This document shows positions 35,109-43,681 of a stretch of 64,000 nucleotides of DNA, piece by piece. A model generated the notes under the pieces. The model was not told the origin of the DNA, searched no databases, and saw only the letters and a list, made by a program, of their open reading frames with translations. This DNA is from Sphingobium sp. Z007 (lineage in GTDB: Bacteria; Pseudomonadota; Alphaproteobacteria; Sphingomonadales; Sphingomonadaceae). The DNA is taken from the NCBI RefSeq assembly GCF_900013425.1, contig NZ_FBXK01000001.1:222001-286000 (forward strand), given 5' to 3'. The first letter of the stretch is position 1; each line of letters opens with the position of its first letter. The translations under genes and the position numbers were made by a program.

Positions 35109-36796
35109 CCCGCAATCGCACCCAGCGTCTGGGAACAGGGCTCTCTGCCCTCATCGCCGCATCGCCCCCACCCATCACGACTTTGCCACTCGCTAACATC
35201 TCCGTCGGATATAATCCCCGCCGTTATTTCGACAGCACGAAGCATGACGAGCTCGTCGCGTCGCTGCGCCTGCGCGGAATGCTCCAGCCGATACTGGTTC
35301 GTCCGACCAAGGATGCGAGCGACAGCTATCTCATCGTCGCAGGCGGGCGTCGCTACCGGGCGGCCTTGGAAGCCTTCGGGCCTGAGGGCGAAATTCCCGT
35401 CGTCATCCGAGAGATGACCGATCAGGAAGCCCTTGAGGCAGCGATCGACGAAAACGACGTGCGCGACGACGCATCGGAAACCGAGCAGGCCGATGCCGCC
35501 GTGCGCGTGCTCGCGGCCTGCCAGGACGATCGGGCCGAAGCCGCGCGCCGGCTCGGCTGGTCGAAAGCCAAGCTCGACCGCCGTCTTGCTCTGGGTAACC
35601 TCTCCGATACCGTCAAGCGCGCGCTCGACGAACGCCGGATCAAGGTCGGCCATGCCGAACTGCTCGCCGCCGTGCCCGCTGACAAGCAGGACAAGGCGCT
35701 CGATACGATCCTGAGCTCCGGCCTGGACGTGAGCAAGACACGCGACCTGCTGATGCGCGTCACGCAGGTTCTCGCCAGCGCCAGTTTCGACAAGAGCGAA
35801 TGCATGACCTGCCCGTTCAATTCGGCAACGCAGCGGGCGCTCTTCGAGACCCATATCGACGATGGCCACTGCACCAACGCGGCATGCTTCGAACTCAAGA
35901 CCCAGTCGGCGGAAATGCTCCGCTTCGAGGAACAGGAACGCGCCGACAAGGCCGCGCGGGCGGCGGTGCGCCGTGTGAAAGATGATGATGCAGACGATGA
36001 CGCTGACGATGAAGAGCAGGACGACGTCATCAATGAAGCTAGGGGCGACGGCAAGGAGATGTCAGGCGATGGGACCGGCTCTCCAGTAAGAAGCCGGATG
36101 GTCGCATCTGCCCCGTCCGTCGCGGCCGGCAAAGCGAATAGCGCGCCGACGGCGTCCAAATCGACTGTCACCGCCAAATCGATCGCAGACCGTACCGTCG
36201 AACTGCGCGAAGCCATGTGGCGCACTGCGGTTGCAAGGGCGCTTGCGGGCAATAGCGCGCATGCCCAGAGTGCGATCCTGGTTGCCGCGATGTCGGGCAC
36301 GTTGCCGCAGATCAAGGCGGAAACCCTCAAGGCGCGCTCGGGCCTGCTGGTCGACGCCGCATTCCCCGGCCTCGATTATCGCGCCAAAATCACGGTGATC
36401 GGCGAACTCGAGGAAGCCCAGGCAGCCACCATATTGTCGGCGATCGGCGCGGCCTATGCCAAGGACGTGGTAAATTTCGAACATGTTGCCGACCTCGCCC
36501 GCGCCTTCGACGTCGATCTGCGCGCCACCTGGCAGGTCGATAAGGCTTTTCTTGAGCGATACACCAAGGATGAACTGAGGTTCATCGCTCGCGAATGCGG
36601 CCTGATCGCGCATATGGGCGAAAAGGCGTTCGCCAAACGGCTGGGGGGCAAAAAGTCCGACCTCATCGCCGGTATGCTCGGCCCCATCGGCTTCAAATGG
36701 GCGGGACGCCTGCCGAGCTGCATGACGCTCGATGGACGATATGGACCACCTCCGGGCGACGCCGCTCCTGCGGTGCCCTCAAAGCTCGCCGCCTGA
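35105..36796 (+). CDS. PRTRC-system ParB-family protein
   Basis: A 563-residue protein matching the ParB member of the PRTRC (ParB-Related, ThiF-Related Cassette) system. The ParB/Srx fold is at about 23-115 (LPLANISVGYNPRRYFDSTK, YLIVAGGRRYRAAL, AIDENDVRDDASETEQADAA) and the HTH at 140-165 (EAARRLGWSKAKLDRRLALG). A cysteine cluster (ECMTCPFNS near 233, CTNAAC near 256) probably binds metal. An acidic linker (DDDADDDADDEEQDD) precedes a C-terminal domain with ELRFIARECGLIAHMGEKAF. It heads the cassette; no ParA is nearby. Confidence 0.9.
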   Translation: MTRNRTQRLGTGLSALIAASPPPITTLPLANISVGYNPRRYFDSTKHDELVASLRLRGMLQPILVRPTKDASDSYLIVAGGRRYRAALEAFGPEGEIPVVIREMTDQEALEAAIDENDVRDDASETEQADAAVRVLAACQDDRAEAARRLGWSKAKLDRRLALGNLSDTVKRALDERRIKVGHAELLAAVPADKQDKALDTILSSGLDVSKTRDLLMRVTQVLASASFDKSECMTCPFNSATQRALFETHIDDGHCTNAACFELKTQSAEMLRFEEQERADKAARAAVRRVKDDDADDDADDEEQDDVINEARGDGKEMSGDGTGSPVRSRMVASAPSVAAGKANSAPTASKSTVTAKSIADRTVELREAMWRTAVARALAGNSAHAQSAILVAAMSGTLPQIKAETLKARSGLLVDAAFPGLDYRAKITVIGELEEAQAATILSAIGAAYAKDVVNFEHVADLARAFDVDLRATWQVDKAFLERYTKDELRFIARECGLIAHMGEKAFAKRLGGKKSDLIAGMLGPIGFKWAGRLPSCMTLDGRYGPPPGDAAPAVPSKLAA

Positions 36797-36831
36797 TCTG
36801 CTTTTGCATTTTCACGAGAAGGACAGATATC

Positions 36832-37257
36832 ATGCTGATTACCAGCCTGCTTCCGCTGCTAAGCCACTATTCGCTCGGCTTCGATCTCGTCGCAGGCCCC
36901 GACGACACCGTCACTCTAACCATTATGCCCCGCAAGGTGGCAGGGGTGGCCCAAAATCTCGAAACCGGCGAGGCCCGCCCGATCTCGATCACGGCGAGCG
37001 CCGCAGAAATCGATGCGGAACTCGGACGAGGCGCAGATGGCGCATTGGGGCAGCTTATGGCCTCGCGCAAAACACTCGCCGACCAGATCGCCGAGCAACG
37101 CCAGGCGGCCGAGCTTGCGCGGACCGCCGCTGCGCAAGCCGCGAAGCCGAACACCGCGGCGGCCAAACAGGCCGTGCCTGCCACGCCCGTGAAAGCATCA
37201 GCAGCGAATAATCCGCCAGCCGACGCCACGGCCGAGGAACCCGCCAGCCTCTGGTGA
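36832..37257 (+). CDS. PRTRC-system protein E
   Basis: A 141-residue protein. The N-terminal domain (SLLPLLSHYSLGFDLVAGPD, TVTLTIMPRKVAG) and a helical, alanine-rich tail fit PRTRC protein E. Start: ATG at 36832 after GAGAAGGACAG. Position directly after the ParB member also fits. Biochemical function unknown. Confidence 0.8.
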   Translation: MLITSLLPLLSHYSLGFDLVAGPDDTVTLTIMPRKVAGVAQNLETGEARPISITASAAEIDAELGRGADGALGQLMASRKTLADQIAEQRQAAELARTAAAQAAKPNTAAAKQAVPATPVKASAANNPPADATAEEPASLW

Positions 37258-37302
37258 GACAGCCGCCCGATTTTTCCAACACCATTGCCAACGAGGCTTG
37301 CC

Positions 37303-37509
37303 ATGCAGATCAATCATCTCACCCGGGCCTATCGATATGACGGCATCGACCTGCCGGTGCCGCCCCATCTCGCCGACGACCGCAACGCCCTGCGTACCTA
37401 TCATGCCACGCTCTACCCGGCGATCCTCAACGCTGAGATGGTCGATACCGGCATTATTGGGGGCGCCCATATCACCGAATATCGCCGTGCCGTCGGCACC
37501 AAGGGCTGA
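37303..37509 (+). CDS. PRTRC-system protein C (ubiquitin-like small protein)
   Basis: A 68-residue protein with the PRTRC C pattern: an initial strand pair (LTRAYRYDGIDLPVPPHLAD), a helix with RTYHATLYPAILNAEM, and a last strand ending in VGTKG. It ends in a glycine, as do many beta-grasp proteins activated by ThiF/E1 enzymes. The cassette also encodes a ThiF (40170-40946) and a JAMM protease (39521-40180). Conjugation to a target has not been shown for this family to my knowledge, so that is inference. Confidence 0.8.
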   Translation: MQINHLTRAYRYDGIDLPVPPHLADDRNALRTYHATLYPAILNAEMVDTGIIGGAHITEYRRAVGTKG

Positions 37510-37584
37510 CCATGGCGCGGCGTGCCGGAACCCCTATACCGCCCACACAACACAGGACATTGTGCCAATGGATCGAGGCTGACG

Positions 37585-38679
37585 ATGGCGACACGCCCAG
37601 CTTTACCCGGCCTGCCTGCAGCGCCGCGAGCCGGACCCTCCACGCCAAGATCGCGCTCCCCCCGGATAGCGGTCCGGGCGAAGTCCGAGAGCCCCTCCAA
37701 CCCCCATCCGCTCTGCGTCTGCCGCCGCTCGGCTGACCTCGCCGGCACGTCGGTCGTGCTCTCTACTGACGTTCCCGTTCTCTTCGACCAGCCGCTGGGT
37801 CCCCATCACGAACTGGTCGGCCGGTGGGCTCTGTCGCTCGAAAAAACGATGCGGACGCTCACCCGTCCGGCCGCGCGTCGGCATATCGAGCGGGTCTTCG
37901 ACGCTACCGTGCTCGACGTCCTCAATTCCGTTGATCTGGTCGATCTGCGCGTCGTCGTCCTTCAAGGCGGCGAGCAGGGCGGTCCACCCGCGATTGCCAT
38001 TATCTGTGAGAGCCTGGGGCAGATCGATCTCGGCTGGATCGAAACCGGCGATGCGCCTGTTGCCTGGCGCGCCGCTGCTTATCGGGCGCTGGAACGGAAC
38101 CTTGGCCGAGTATTGCCCATCTACGGCTACCCATTCCTCTTCGACGAGATCGCGATGTACTATTGGGATGGCGAAACCGAAGACGACGCTGCCCGCCAGA
38201 GCCTGATCGCTTATCACGGCGCAGATGCCGACGATCTCGAAAATATGGTGCTGCCCTCGGAGATGAACGCTCGGCGGCCTGCGTGGATGATCGCAGCCAA
38301 TGCGGCGCCATCGAAGCGACTGCCGGGCGCGCTACGCCGCAGGCTGAACGCACTCGGACGGACATCCAAGGCGCTCGGGGGTCTTGAGAGCGCACGCAAT
38401 GCCTGGAACTGCGATTTCGAGATCATCCAGGATTACATCCCGGGCTATGAGGAATGTTCCTCTCTGCCGCCGTTGACGCTCGTGCCCTTCGAGCAATTCG
38501 CCCGTGAACTCGACGACATCGCCCGTAACGGCATGGAGATGGGCTTCATGGACATCGCCGGGATCTGTCCACTGTCGGCGGCCGATCGCATCGACGACTG
38601 GTTCACCTCCCTGCGGCTCGGCGCGCAGTTCCTCGTTGCCGCCCAAGACCTGATCCGGCTCGATCCAACCACATTGTGA
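37585..38679 (+). CDS. PRTRC-system protein F
   Basis: A 364-residue protein in the position of PRTRC F, between C and B. It shows FDQPLGPHHELVGRWALSLE, AIAIICESLGQIDLGWIETG, PIYGYPFLFDEIAMYYWDGE and DYIPGYEECSSLPPLTLVPF. Start: the ATG at 37585 has GAGG upstream; the frame is open earlier but is proline/arginine-rich without structure. The assignment rests partly on gene order. Function unknown. Confidence 0.72.
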   Translation: MATRPALPGLPAAPRAGPSTPRSRSPRIAVRAKSESPSNPHPLCVCRRSADLAGTSVVLSTDVPVLFDQPLGPHHELVGRWALSLEKTMRTLTRPAARRHIERVFDATVLDVLNSVDLVDLRVVVLQGGEQGGPPAIAIICESLGQIDLGWIETGDAPVAWRAAAYRALERNLGRVLPIYGYPFLFDEIAMYYWDGETEDDAARQSLIAYHGADADDLENMVLPSEMNARRPAWMIAANAAPSKRLPGALRRRLNALGRTSKALGGLESARNAWNCDFEIIQDYIPGYEECSSLPPLTLVPFEQFARELDDIARNGMEMGFMDIAGICPLSAADRIDDWFTSLRLGAQFLVAAQDLIRLDPTTL

Positions 38680-38687
38680 GGCGCATT

Positions 38688-39524
38688 ATGCCTGACCACA
38701 GCACCCATTTCGAAGCGACGAGCGGCGGCATGATCCTGACGAACGCCATCCTGCTCTACCGGAACCAGGGATCCCGAATCCCTCAAGCCTATGGCGCGTC
38801 GACACAGGACGATTGCGCCTTCGCCAGCATCCATGCGGTCGACCAGACCCACGAAGACCATCCGACGATCGCGGCCGGCGTGCCGCTCACCCGTGCGCAT
38901 TTGCGGCAATGGACCGAAGCGCTTGGACGGAGCGTGGCGCCCGAGCTTCTTCCCGACAACATGCTGGTCGCCCACGCCGATATGCTCGCCTGGTGGGTTC
39001 CCCCGCAGGTGCGCCCGGCCTGGTTCGCACTATCATCTCCGCCTGACGGGCTCCGTGTCCTGCACGAAAGGAACATCGTACCTGTGCCCTATCCCGCGCA
39101 TCTGTTCGTCGCCACCCGATCGGGCCTCGGCGTCTACGCCCTGCCGACGAATGCACGCCCGACGGCCGAGACGCGGTTGTTGCACTCACCTATTCTTAAT
39201 GTGTTCGTCGGCGGACAGCTATGCTGGGGCAATATCCCCAGGCCCGGATCGCTTAGCATCGCCTCCATCCCGGACTTTGAGCGCGCTGTATTCGAAAGCT
39301 GGTCGACGCATCCTAATCCCGGGCAGGAACGCACTGTTACCGGCAAGGGAGGACTCATCCGGCTCTGGGACGACCTCGCCGCGCGCGGCGCGAAGCGCTT
39401 CCCGGTCGGCCGTCTCAAACCTCTCAGTTTCGCCGGGCGCCGGCAGCCAGGACCAAACGTACGGCGCACTGCGCCAGCCCCTGTAACCGTCGGAGCCTTG
39501 ATCGCCCGCTGGAACCGGCGATGA
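38688..39524 (+). CDS. PRTRC-system protein B
   Basis: A 278-residue PRTRC B protein: AILLYRNQG near the N terminus, PPQVRPAWFALSSPPDGLRV, PYPAHLFVATRSGLGVYALP and NVFVGGQLCWGNIPRPGSLS. The CWGN segment with its single conserved-looking cysteine is notable, because an E2-like role has been proposed for members of ThiF/JAB gene clusters. Start: ATG at 38688 (TGAGGCGC upstream). It overlaps the protein A gene by four bases. Confidence 0.8.
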   Translation: MPDHSTHFEATSGGMILTNAILLYRNQGSRIPQAYGASTQDDCAFASIHAVDQTHEDHPTIAAGVPLTRAHLRQWTEALGRSVAPELLPDNMLVAHADMLAWWVPPQVRPAWFALSSPPDGLRVLHERNIVPVPYPAHLFVATRSGLGVYALPTNARPTAETRLLHSPILNVFVGGQLCWGNIPRPGSLSIASIPDFERAVFESWSTHPNPGQERTVTGKGGLIRLWDDLAARGAKRFPVGRLKPLSFAGRRQPGPNVRRTAPAPVTVGALIARWNRR

Positions 39525-40180
39525 CTTCGCTCACCGATGACCCGACAGCCGCTGCGCTGCTTGCCGCGATGCCCTGCTATCCCGTCCCGTCGCAAGGCCG
39601 ATCGCCGGCTATCGAAGCGCTTCGGACAGCGCGTGCCGGTCATGGACTTTTGGTCGGCCACGACGGCGTCATGCTGATCCTGCGCCGTCCCTGGCTCGCG
39701 CTCGATGCGTGGGTCACGCCGCCAATCTCGGCCTACCTCCCTTATGGCAGCGCCGGCACACCGAGGGCCGACCTGCGGTGCGGACTGATTCCCGGTGAAC
39801 TGCTCAAGCGCATATTGGAACATCTACGTGGGGCGTTACCCAATGAGTCCGCGGCGTTTATCCTCTGGAACGCGGTCACGCGGGAATTCTCAGTCGAGTT
39901 CCCGATAATCGACGAGGCGACGCCCTCGCGTCTCGTCTATCACCCGCCGATCCTGCGATCCGACTGGCACCTGATCTGTGATATTCATAGTCACGCGGCA
40001 GGACCGGCCTTCTTCAGCGCCACCGACGACGTCGATGATGCACATTCAACCAAAATCTCGCTTGTCTTCGGTCGGCTTGATCACGCCGGTAGTCCCCTCG
40101 CTGCCTCGCGTCTTTGCGCAGGGGGGATGTTCCTGCCGCTGCCGCGCAGCCCCTTCTCTGGAGATGGTCATGCAAGCTGA
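39521..40180 (+). CDS. PRTRC-system protein A (JAB/MPN metalloprotease)
   Basis: A 219-residue protein with a JAMM signature near residues 153-170: DIHSHAAGPAFFSATDD fits HxHx7SxxD exactly, so zinc binding and isopeptidase activity are plausible. Ubiquitin-system JAMM enzymes cut the ubiquitin-like tag from its target; protein C would be the natural tag here. It overlaps protein B by four bases and ThiF by 11. Confidence 0.85.
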   Translation: MTSLTDDPTAAALLAAMPCYPVPSQGRSPAIEALRTARAGHGLLVGHDGVMLILRRPWLALDAWVTPPISAYLPYGSAGTPRADLRCGLIPGELLKRILEHLRGALPNESAAFILWNAVTREFSVEFPIIDEATPSRLVYHPPILRSDWHLICDIHSHAAGPAFFSATDDVDDAHSTKISLVFGRLDHAGSPLAASRLCAGGMFLPLPRSPFSGDGHAS

Positions 40181-40946
40181 TATCCGCGCGCGTCACTATC
40201 TACACGCTGACTTCGAGAATCGGGCTATTCGTGTCCTGCTGGTGGGTTGCGGCGGGAACGGCGCCCAGATGCTCATGGGACTCGCCTCGCTCGACACCGC
40301 GCTCCGCGCGATCTCGACCCGGTCTCTCGACGTCACCGTCGTCGACGACGATATCGTGACCGAGGCGAATCTCGGTCGCCAGCCCTTCTATCGCTGTGAC
40401 ATTGGCAACTCGAAGGCCCACACACTGACCGAACGCATCAACCTCGCGCATGGGCTTTCCTGGAAGGCAGTGCACGGTCGCGCACCTGACGCGATCGGGA
40501 TCGAAGGCGCCGATATCCTCATCACCTGTGTCGATACCGCTTCGGCGCGGCGTACGCTGGGGGCGGCGCTGGAGAATGGCCATAGCAGCCCCGCTTACTG
40601 GATGGACCTCGGCAATCGTGCGAGCGACGGGCAGTATCTGATCGGTTGCCCAGGTAACTCGACTGACAAACGTACTGACCGCCTTCCGACCGTGCTCGAA
40701 ACCTTTCCGGAACTGGCGGACGAGGCTGTTGCCGAAGACGATGCCCCATCCTGTTCGGTCGCCGAGGCCCTCGAACGCCAATCGCTTTTCGTCAATCGTA
40801 TCCTGGCAAGCCACGCGCTTGCCCTGCTGTTCGATCTTCTAGGGCGCGGGTCGATCGGACATGCGGGCGCCTTCATCAATCTTGCCATCGGCCAAACCGT
40901 CGCCATCCCGCTGATGCATGGCGTCGCAGGTTGCCGTCGGCACTAA
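40170..40946 (+). CDS. PRTRC-system ThiF (E1-like adenylyltransferase)
   Basis: A 258-residue ThiF/MoeB/E1-fold protein. It has the nucleotide-binding loop VLLVGCGGNGAQML near 21-34, acidic VVDDDIVTEANLGRQPF, ILITCVDTASARRTL, and a candidate catalytic cysteine near 195 in APSCSVAEALERQS. E1-like enzymes adenylate the C-terminal glycine of ubiquitin-like proteins. I chose the ATG at 40170 because GGAG lies six bases upstream; an ATG two codons earlier is possible. It is the last PRTRC gene here: no protein D (actin-like) gene follows. Confidence 0.88.
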   Translation: MQADIRARHYLHADFENRAIRVLLVGCGGNGAQMLMGLASLDTALRAISTRSLDVTVVDDDIVTEANLGRQPFYRCDIGNSKAHTLTERINLAHGLSWKAVHGRAPDAIGIEGADILITCVDTASARRTLGAALENGHSSPAYWMDLGNRASDGQYLIGCPGNSTDKRTDRLPTVLETFPELADEAVAEDDAPSCSVAEALERQSLFVNRILASHALALLFDLLGRGSIGHAGAFINLAIGQTVAIPLMHGVAGCRRH

Positions 40947-41046
40947 ATGATGCTCGCTCGCGTCCATAAGTCGCGCCGCATCATAGGTCATTGTGGCCGG
41001 TGACGGCTTTTGGTATATACATGGCATATGCAAGGAGGCGCGCCCG

Positions 41047-41313
41047 ATGGCTCAACCCATTTCCACCAGTGTCGTTCGCGAGGCGAAGCTGTTTCGCAAC
41101 AACCGCAGCCAGGCCGTACGCATCCCGGCGGAGTTCGAGTTTTCCGGGAGCCGCGTTCTCATCCACAAGGAGGGCGACAAGCTCATCATCGAACCTGAAC
41201 CCAGAGCCAATCTGGTCGATATCCTCAAGGCACTTGCGCCGCTCGCCCCTGACGATGATTTTCCCGAGGATCTCGACGCGACGCTGCTGCCGCTCAAGGA
41301 TGTCGATTTGTGA
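41047..41313 (+). CDS. vapB: VapB-type antitoxin (AbrB fold)
   Basis: An 88-residue antitoxin with the swapped-hairpin domain at residues 8-45 (REAKLFRNNRSQAVRIPAEF, SRVLIHKEGDKLIIEP) and an acidic toxin-binding tail. AAGGAGG lies ten bases before the ATG at 41047. Its stop overlaps the toxin's GTG start. Confidence 0.9.
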   Translation: MAQPISTSVVREAKLFRNNRSQAVRIPAEFEFSGSRVLIHKEGDKLIIEPEPRANLVDILKALAPLAPDDDFPEDLDATLLPLKDVDL

Positions 41314-41723
41314 GCACACGCTACATGCTCGACACGAACATCGTGTCGGACCTCGTTCGCAACCCGCAGGGGCGCGTATTCGAGAAGATCGTCAAGATCG
41401 GTAGCGACCGTCTGTGCATCAGCGTGATCACTGCGGCAGAATTGCGCTACGGCTGCGCTAAGAAAGGCTCGGCAAAGCTGCTCGCGCAGGTCGAGGCGAT
41501 CCTTGCCGGTATTGAAATTCTGCCGTTCGATGTTCCCGCCGATGCTGAATATGGCGGCATTCGTGCCGAACTGGAGGCGGCGGGCCGCCCCATCGGCCCA
41601 AACGACCTGCTCATCGCCGCGCATGCTTATGCTGTCAGCGCTATACTGGTTACCGCCAATGTCGATGAATTCCGGCGTATCCGGGGCCTCGAGATCGAGA
41701 ACTGGCTCGAGCCGCAAGCGTAA
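41310..41723 (+). CDS. vapC: VapC-type PIN toxin
   Basis: A 137-residue PIN RNase: RYMLDTNIVSDLVRN with the first Asp, SVITAAELRYGCAKKGS with the Glu, and GPNDLLIAAHA and VTANVDEFRRI with later acidic residues. VapC toxins commonly cut initiator tRNA or rRNA. GTG start overlapping the VapB stop. Confidence 0.92.
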   Translation: MSTRYMLDTNIVSDLVRNPQGRVFEKIVKIGSDRLCISVITAAELRYGCAKKGSAKLLAQVEAILAGIEILPFDVPADAEYGGIRAELEAAGRPIGPNDLLIAAHAYAVSAILVTANVDEFRRIRGLEIENWLEPQA

Positions 41724-41848
41724 CCGGCGTGGGCTAACTCTACCACTATCCGGTCAACTACGACCGAGCTGATTTACGGTCGAGCGCGATCATGCCGTGA
41801 AGCGCCGGATCACGCTCTGCCGACAAGCTTCGCCTCGCGAGCGGACAC

Positions 41849-41873
41849 GAAGGGGAAGGGGGAAGATAGGGGG
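41849..41873 (+). repeat. G/A-rich upstream tract 6
   Basis: Core GAAGGGGAAGGGGGAAGATA, then GGGGG; it ends 22 bases before the ATG at 41896. Confidence 0.5.
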
Positions 41874-41895
41874 TGATCCCAGGGAGATCGTCCTT

Positions 41896-41997
41896 ATGCT
41901 CACTCCGTACCACCACCGTCGGCATAGTCGGCCTTGCAGCCCGGAGCTATCGACCGGAGAATGCACCGCGCCGTTTCCGCCGGGCCTTGTGTTGTGA
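41896..41997 (+). CDS. Possible 33-codon leader gene
   Basis: ATG at 41896 with GGGAG about nine bases upstream; encodes a short P/H/C-rich peptide (MLTPYHHRRHSRPCSPELST...) that ends at TGA 41995-41997. That stop overlaps a GTG (41994) in the frame of the next gene, giving a GTGA coupling. The peptide itself has no recognisable fold; it may serve mainly to bring ribosomes to the next start. Confidence 0.35.
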   Translation: MLTPYHHRRHSRPCSPELSTGECTAPFPPGLVL

Positions 41998-43256
41998 CGG
42001 CCGACGTTGGTGCCTTTGACCCCGCAGACGCGGCTTGCTGGATCGCACATGGTCGCCGTCCAGGTCATGCCCAGATACTGGCGTCGGTATGGACGGATTA
42101 TCCGAACTTGCCGCCCCATGCGCCGCTGGACGAACGCATGGCGCGGAGCCGGGCGCGCGTTGCGGCGCTGCGTCCGTTCAACGACACGATCCGCGAGGAA
42201 GCCGAGCGCGACAGACAGCTGGCAAACTTTGCCTGTATCGAGAGCCGTGTCGCCAAAGGCGGCAACCAGCCGTGTGACCAGGCAATTCTGAACGGGCGCG
42301 ATCTACACGGCTATAATTGGAACGCCGCCATCCGTTACGCAAACGGCTGGTATGCGGCACATGCGGGCTGGCAGCCTCGGGATTTCTCCACTCGGCAATG
42401 TGAAACGTCACCTGCCTATGCTCAGGGTTTCCGTGACGGCGGTGGCTGTTTCGATGATCTGTTCGATGCGGCCAGGCGCGCCTACGCTGCCGCCGCGCGT
42501 AAGACAGAACCATTGGCGTTTCCTTTACATCCCGCGCTTTCAAGACCCCTTCCCAGCAGTTGGCCGCTCCCTACGGACGGACCGCGCCCCAGCCGTTGGT
42601 CGAAGCGCATCCTGATCATCGGCGTGACCATCGCATCCGATGCCTCCAAGGGTTTGATGGAAATGCTGCAGGCGCAGTCAGGGCATCAGGCGGGAAAGAT
42701 CATCATCGCCGCTGCTGCGCGTGGTTTCCATCTATGGGAAGGTGGTCTTTCCGCCGAGATTGCAAAACCCTCCGATCAGTTGCGCGCCCTGCTTGACGGT
42801 GTCGAGCCTGACGATCTGCTGGTGGTGGCAGAAGGCGATGATCTTGCCTGGATCGATGGCCATGCCAGCCTGCTGCCACTCTGCCGAACGATGGAGCGCA
42901 CGCGCAATTCGGCGATCCAACAGCGTGTGCAGTTCCGCGCCTGGCTCGATCGTGGATTGGGCGACGGTGAGATGATGGCCAGCGGGCATATCCGCTGGAC
43001 CAAAATCGCTCAGGGCCTCTCGGGGCGGCTTGGCGAGTTCGTGACGCGCTATGCAGGACCCGCCGAGCCTCGCGGGCACCGGATCGTTGTGGAACTGCGT
43101 GACGGAACCCCCGCATTGGGCTTCATGACACCGCAAGGCGAACCGCTGGTTCCCGAGACGGTCATCACCAACAAGGCTCATCTGCGAAAGGCCATGACGA
43201 TCATGCTGCGTCGGTTCGCAGCCGCCATCCCGCAGCATCACGCAATAGCCGCCTGA
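41994..43256 (+). CDS. Hypothetical protein, 420 residues
   Basis: The N-terminal part contains repeated short motifs (FNDTIREEAERDRQLANFAC, GYNWNAAIRYANGWYAAHAG). The C-terminal 200 residues form a regular alpha/beta segment (SKRILIIGVTIASDASKGLM, VEPDDLLVVAEGDDLAWIDG, PLVPETVITNKAHLRKAMTI). No family recognised. The start is uncertain: the GTG at 41994 is favoured by overlap with the upstream leader stop; an ATG at 41961 is the alternative. Confidence 0.65.
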   Translation: MTADVGAFDPADAACWIAHGRRPGHAQILASVWTDYPNLPPHAPLDERMARSRARVAALRPFNDTIREEAERDRQLANFACIESRVAKGGNQPCDQAILNGRDLHGYNWNAAIRYANGWYAAHAGWQPRDFSTRQCETSPAYAQGFRDGGGCFDDLFDAARRAYAAAARKTEPLAFPLHPALSRPLPSSWPLPTDGPRPSRWSKRILIIGVTIASDASKGLMEMLQAQSGHQAGKIIIAAAARGFHLWEGGLSAEIAKPSDQLRALLDGVEPDDLLVVAEGDDLAWIDGHASLLPLCRTMERTRNSAIQQRVQFRAWLDRGLGDGEMMASGHIRWTKIAQGLSGRLGEFVTRYAGPAEPRGHRIVVELRDGTPALGFMTPQGEPLVPETVITNKAHLRKAMTIMLRRFAAAIPQHHAIAA

Positions 43257-43297
43257 CATCTCCCTGACCCTTGCATCCGATCACAATGGGAACTCAG

Positions 43298-43681
43298 ATG
43301 AACGACATCACCTCTTTGCCTGTCATGACCGCCCGCGACGCGCAGGCGATCGGTTTCGCGGCGTTCAACGCCGTTCCGACCTTGCCCATAGACATCCCTG
43401 ACGGTGGCTTCAACCTTTCGGCTAGAACCAGCGAAGGAAGGCGCATAACCTTCTATTTCGGGCCCTATGTCACGGGCGGGCCGGCTCGCTTCGTCGATAT
43501 CCAATATCATGATGCAGCCGCCACCGTGCCCGATGCGCGCGGCGCGCCGACACCCGTCTTCGATATCTTCACGATCGGCCATGGCGACACACGCGCCTAC
43601 GACAGTCGCTCCGAAGAGCTGACGAGCAAACCGTCGATCGCAGTCATCCTTCTATCCGGACCGGCGGATGATGACCACTGA
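43298..43681 (+). CDS. Hypothetical protein, 127 residues
   Basis: A small protein, probably beta-rich (SEGRRITFYFGPYVTGGPAR, FVDIQYHDAAATVP). Start: ATG at 43298, GGGA nearby. Its end overlaps the next gene by 14 bases. No family recognised. Confidence 0.65.
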   Translation: MNDITSLPVMTARDAQAIGFAAFNAVPTLPIDIPDGGFNLSARTSEGRRITFYFGPYVTGGPARFVDIQYHDAAATVPDARGAPTPVFDIFTIGHGDTRAYDSRSEELTSKPSIAVILLSGPADDDH

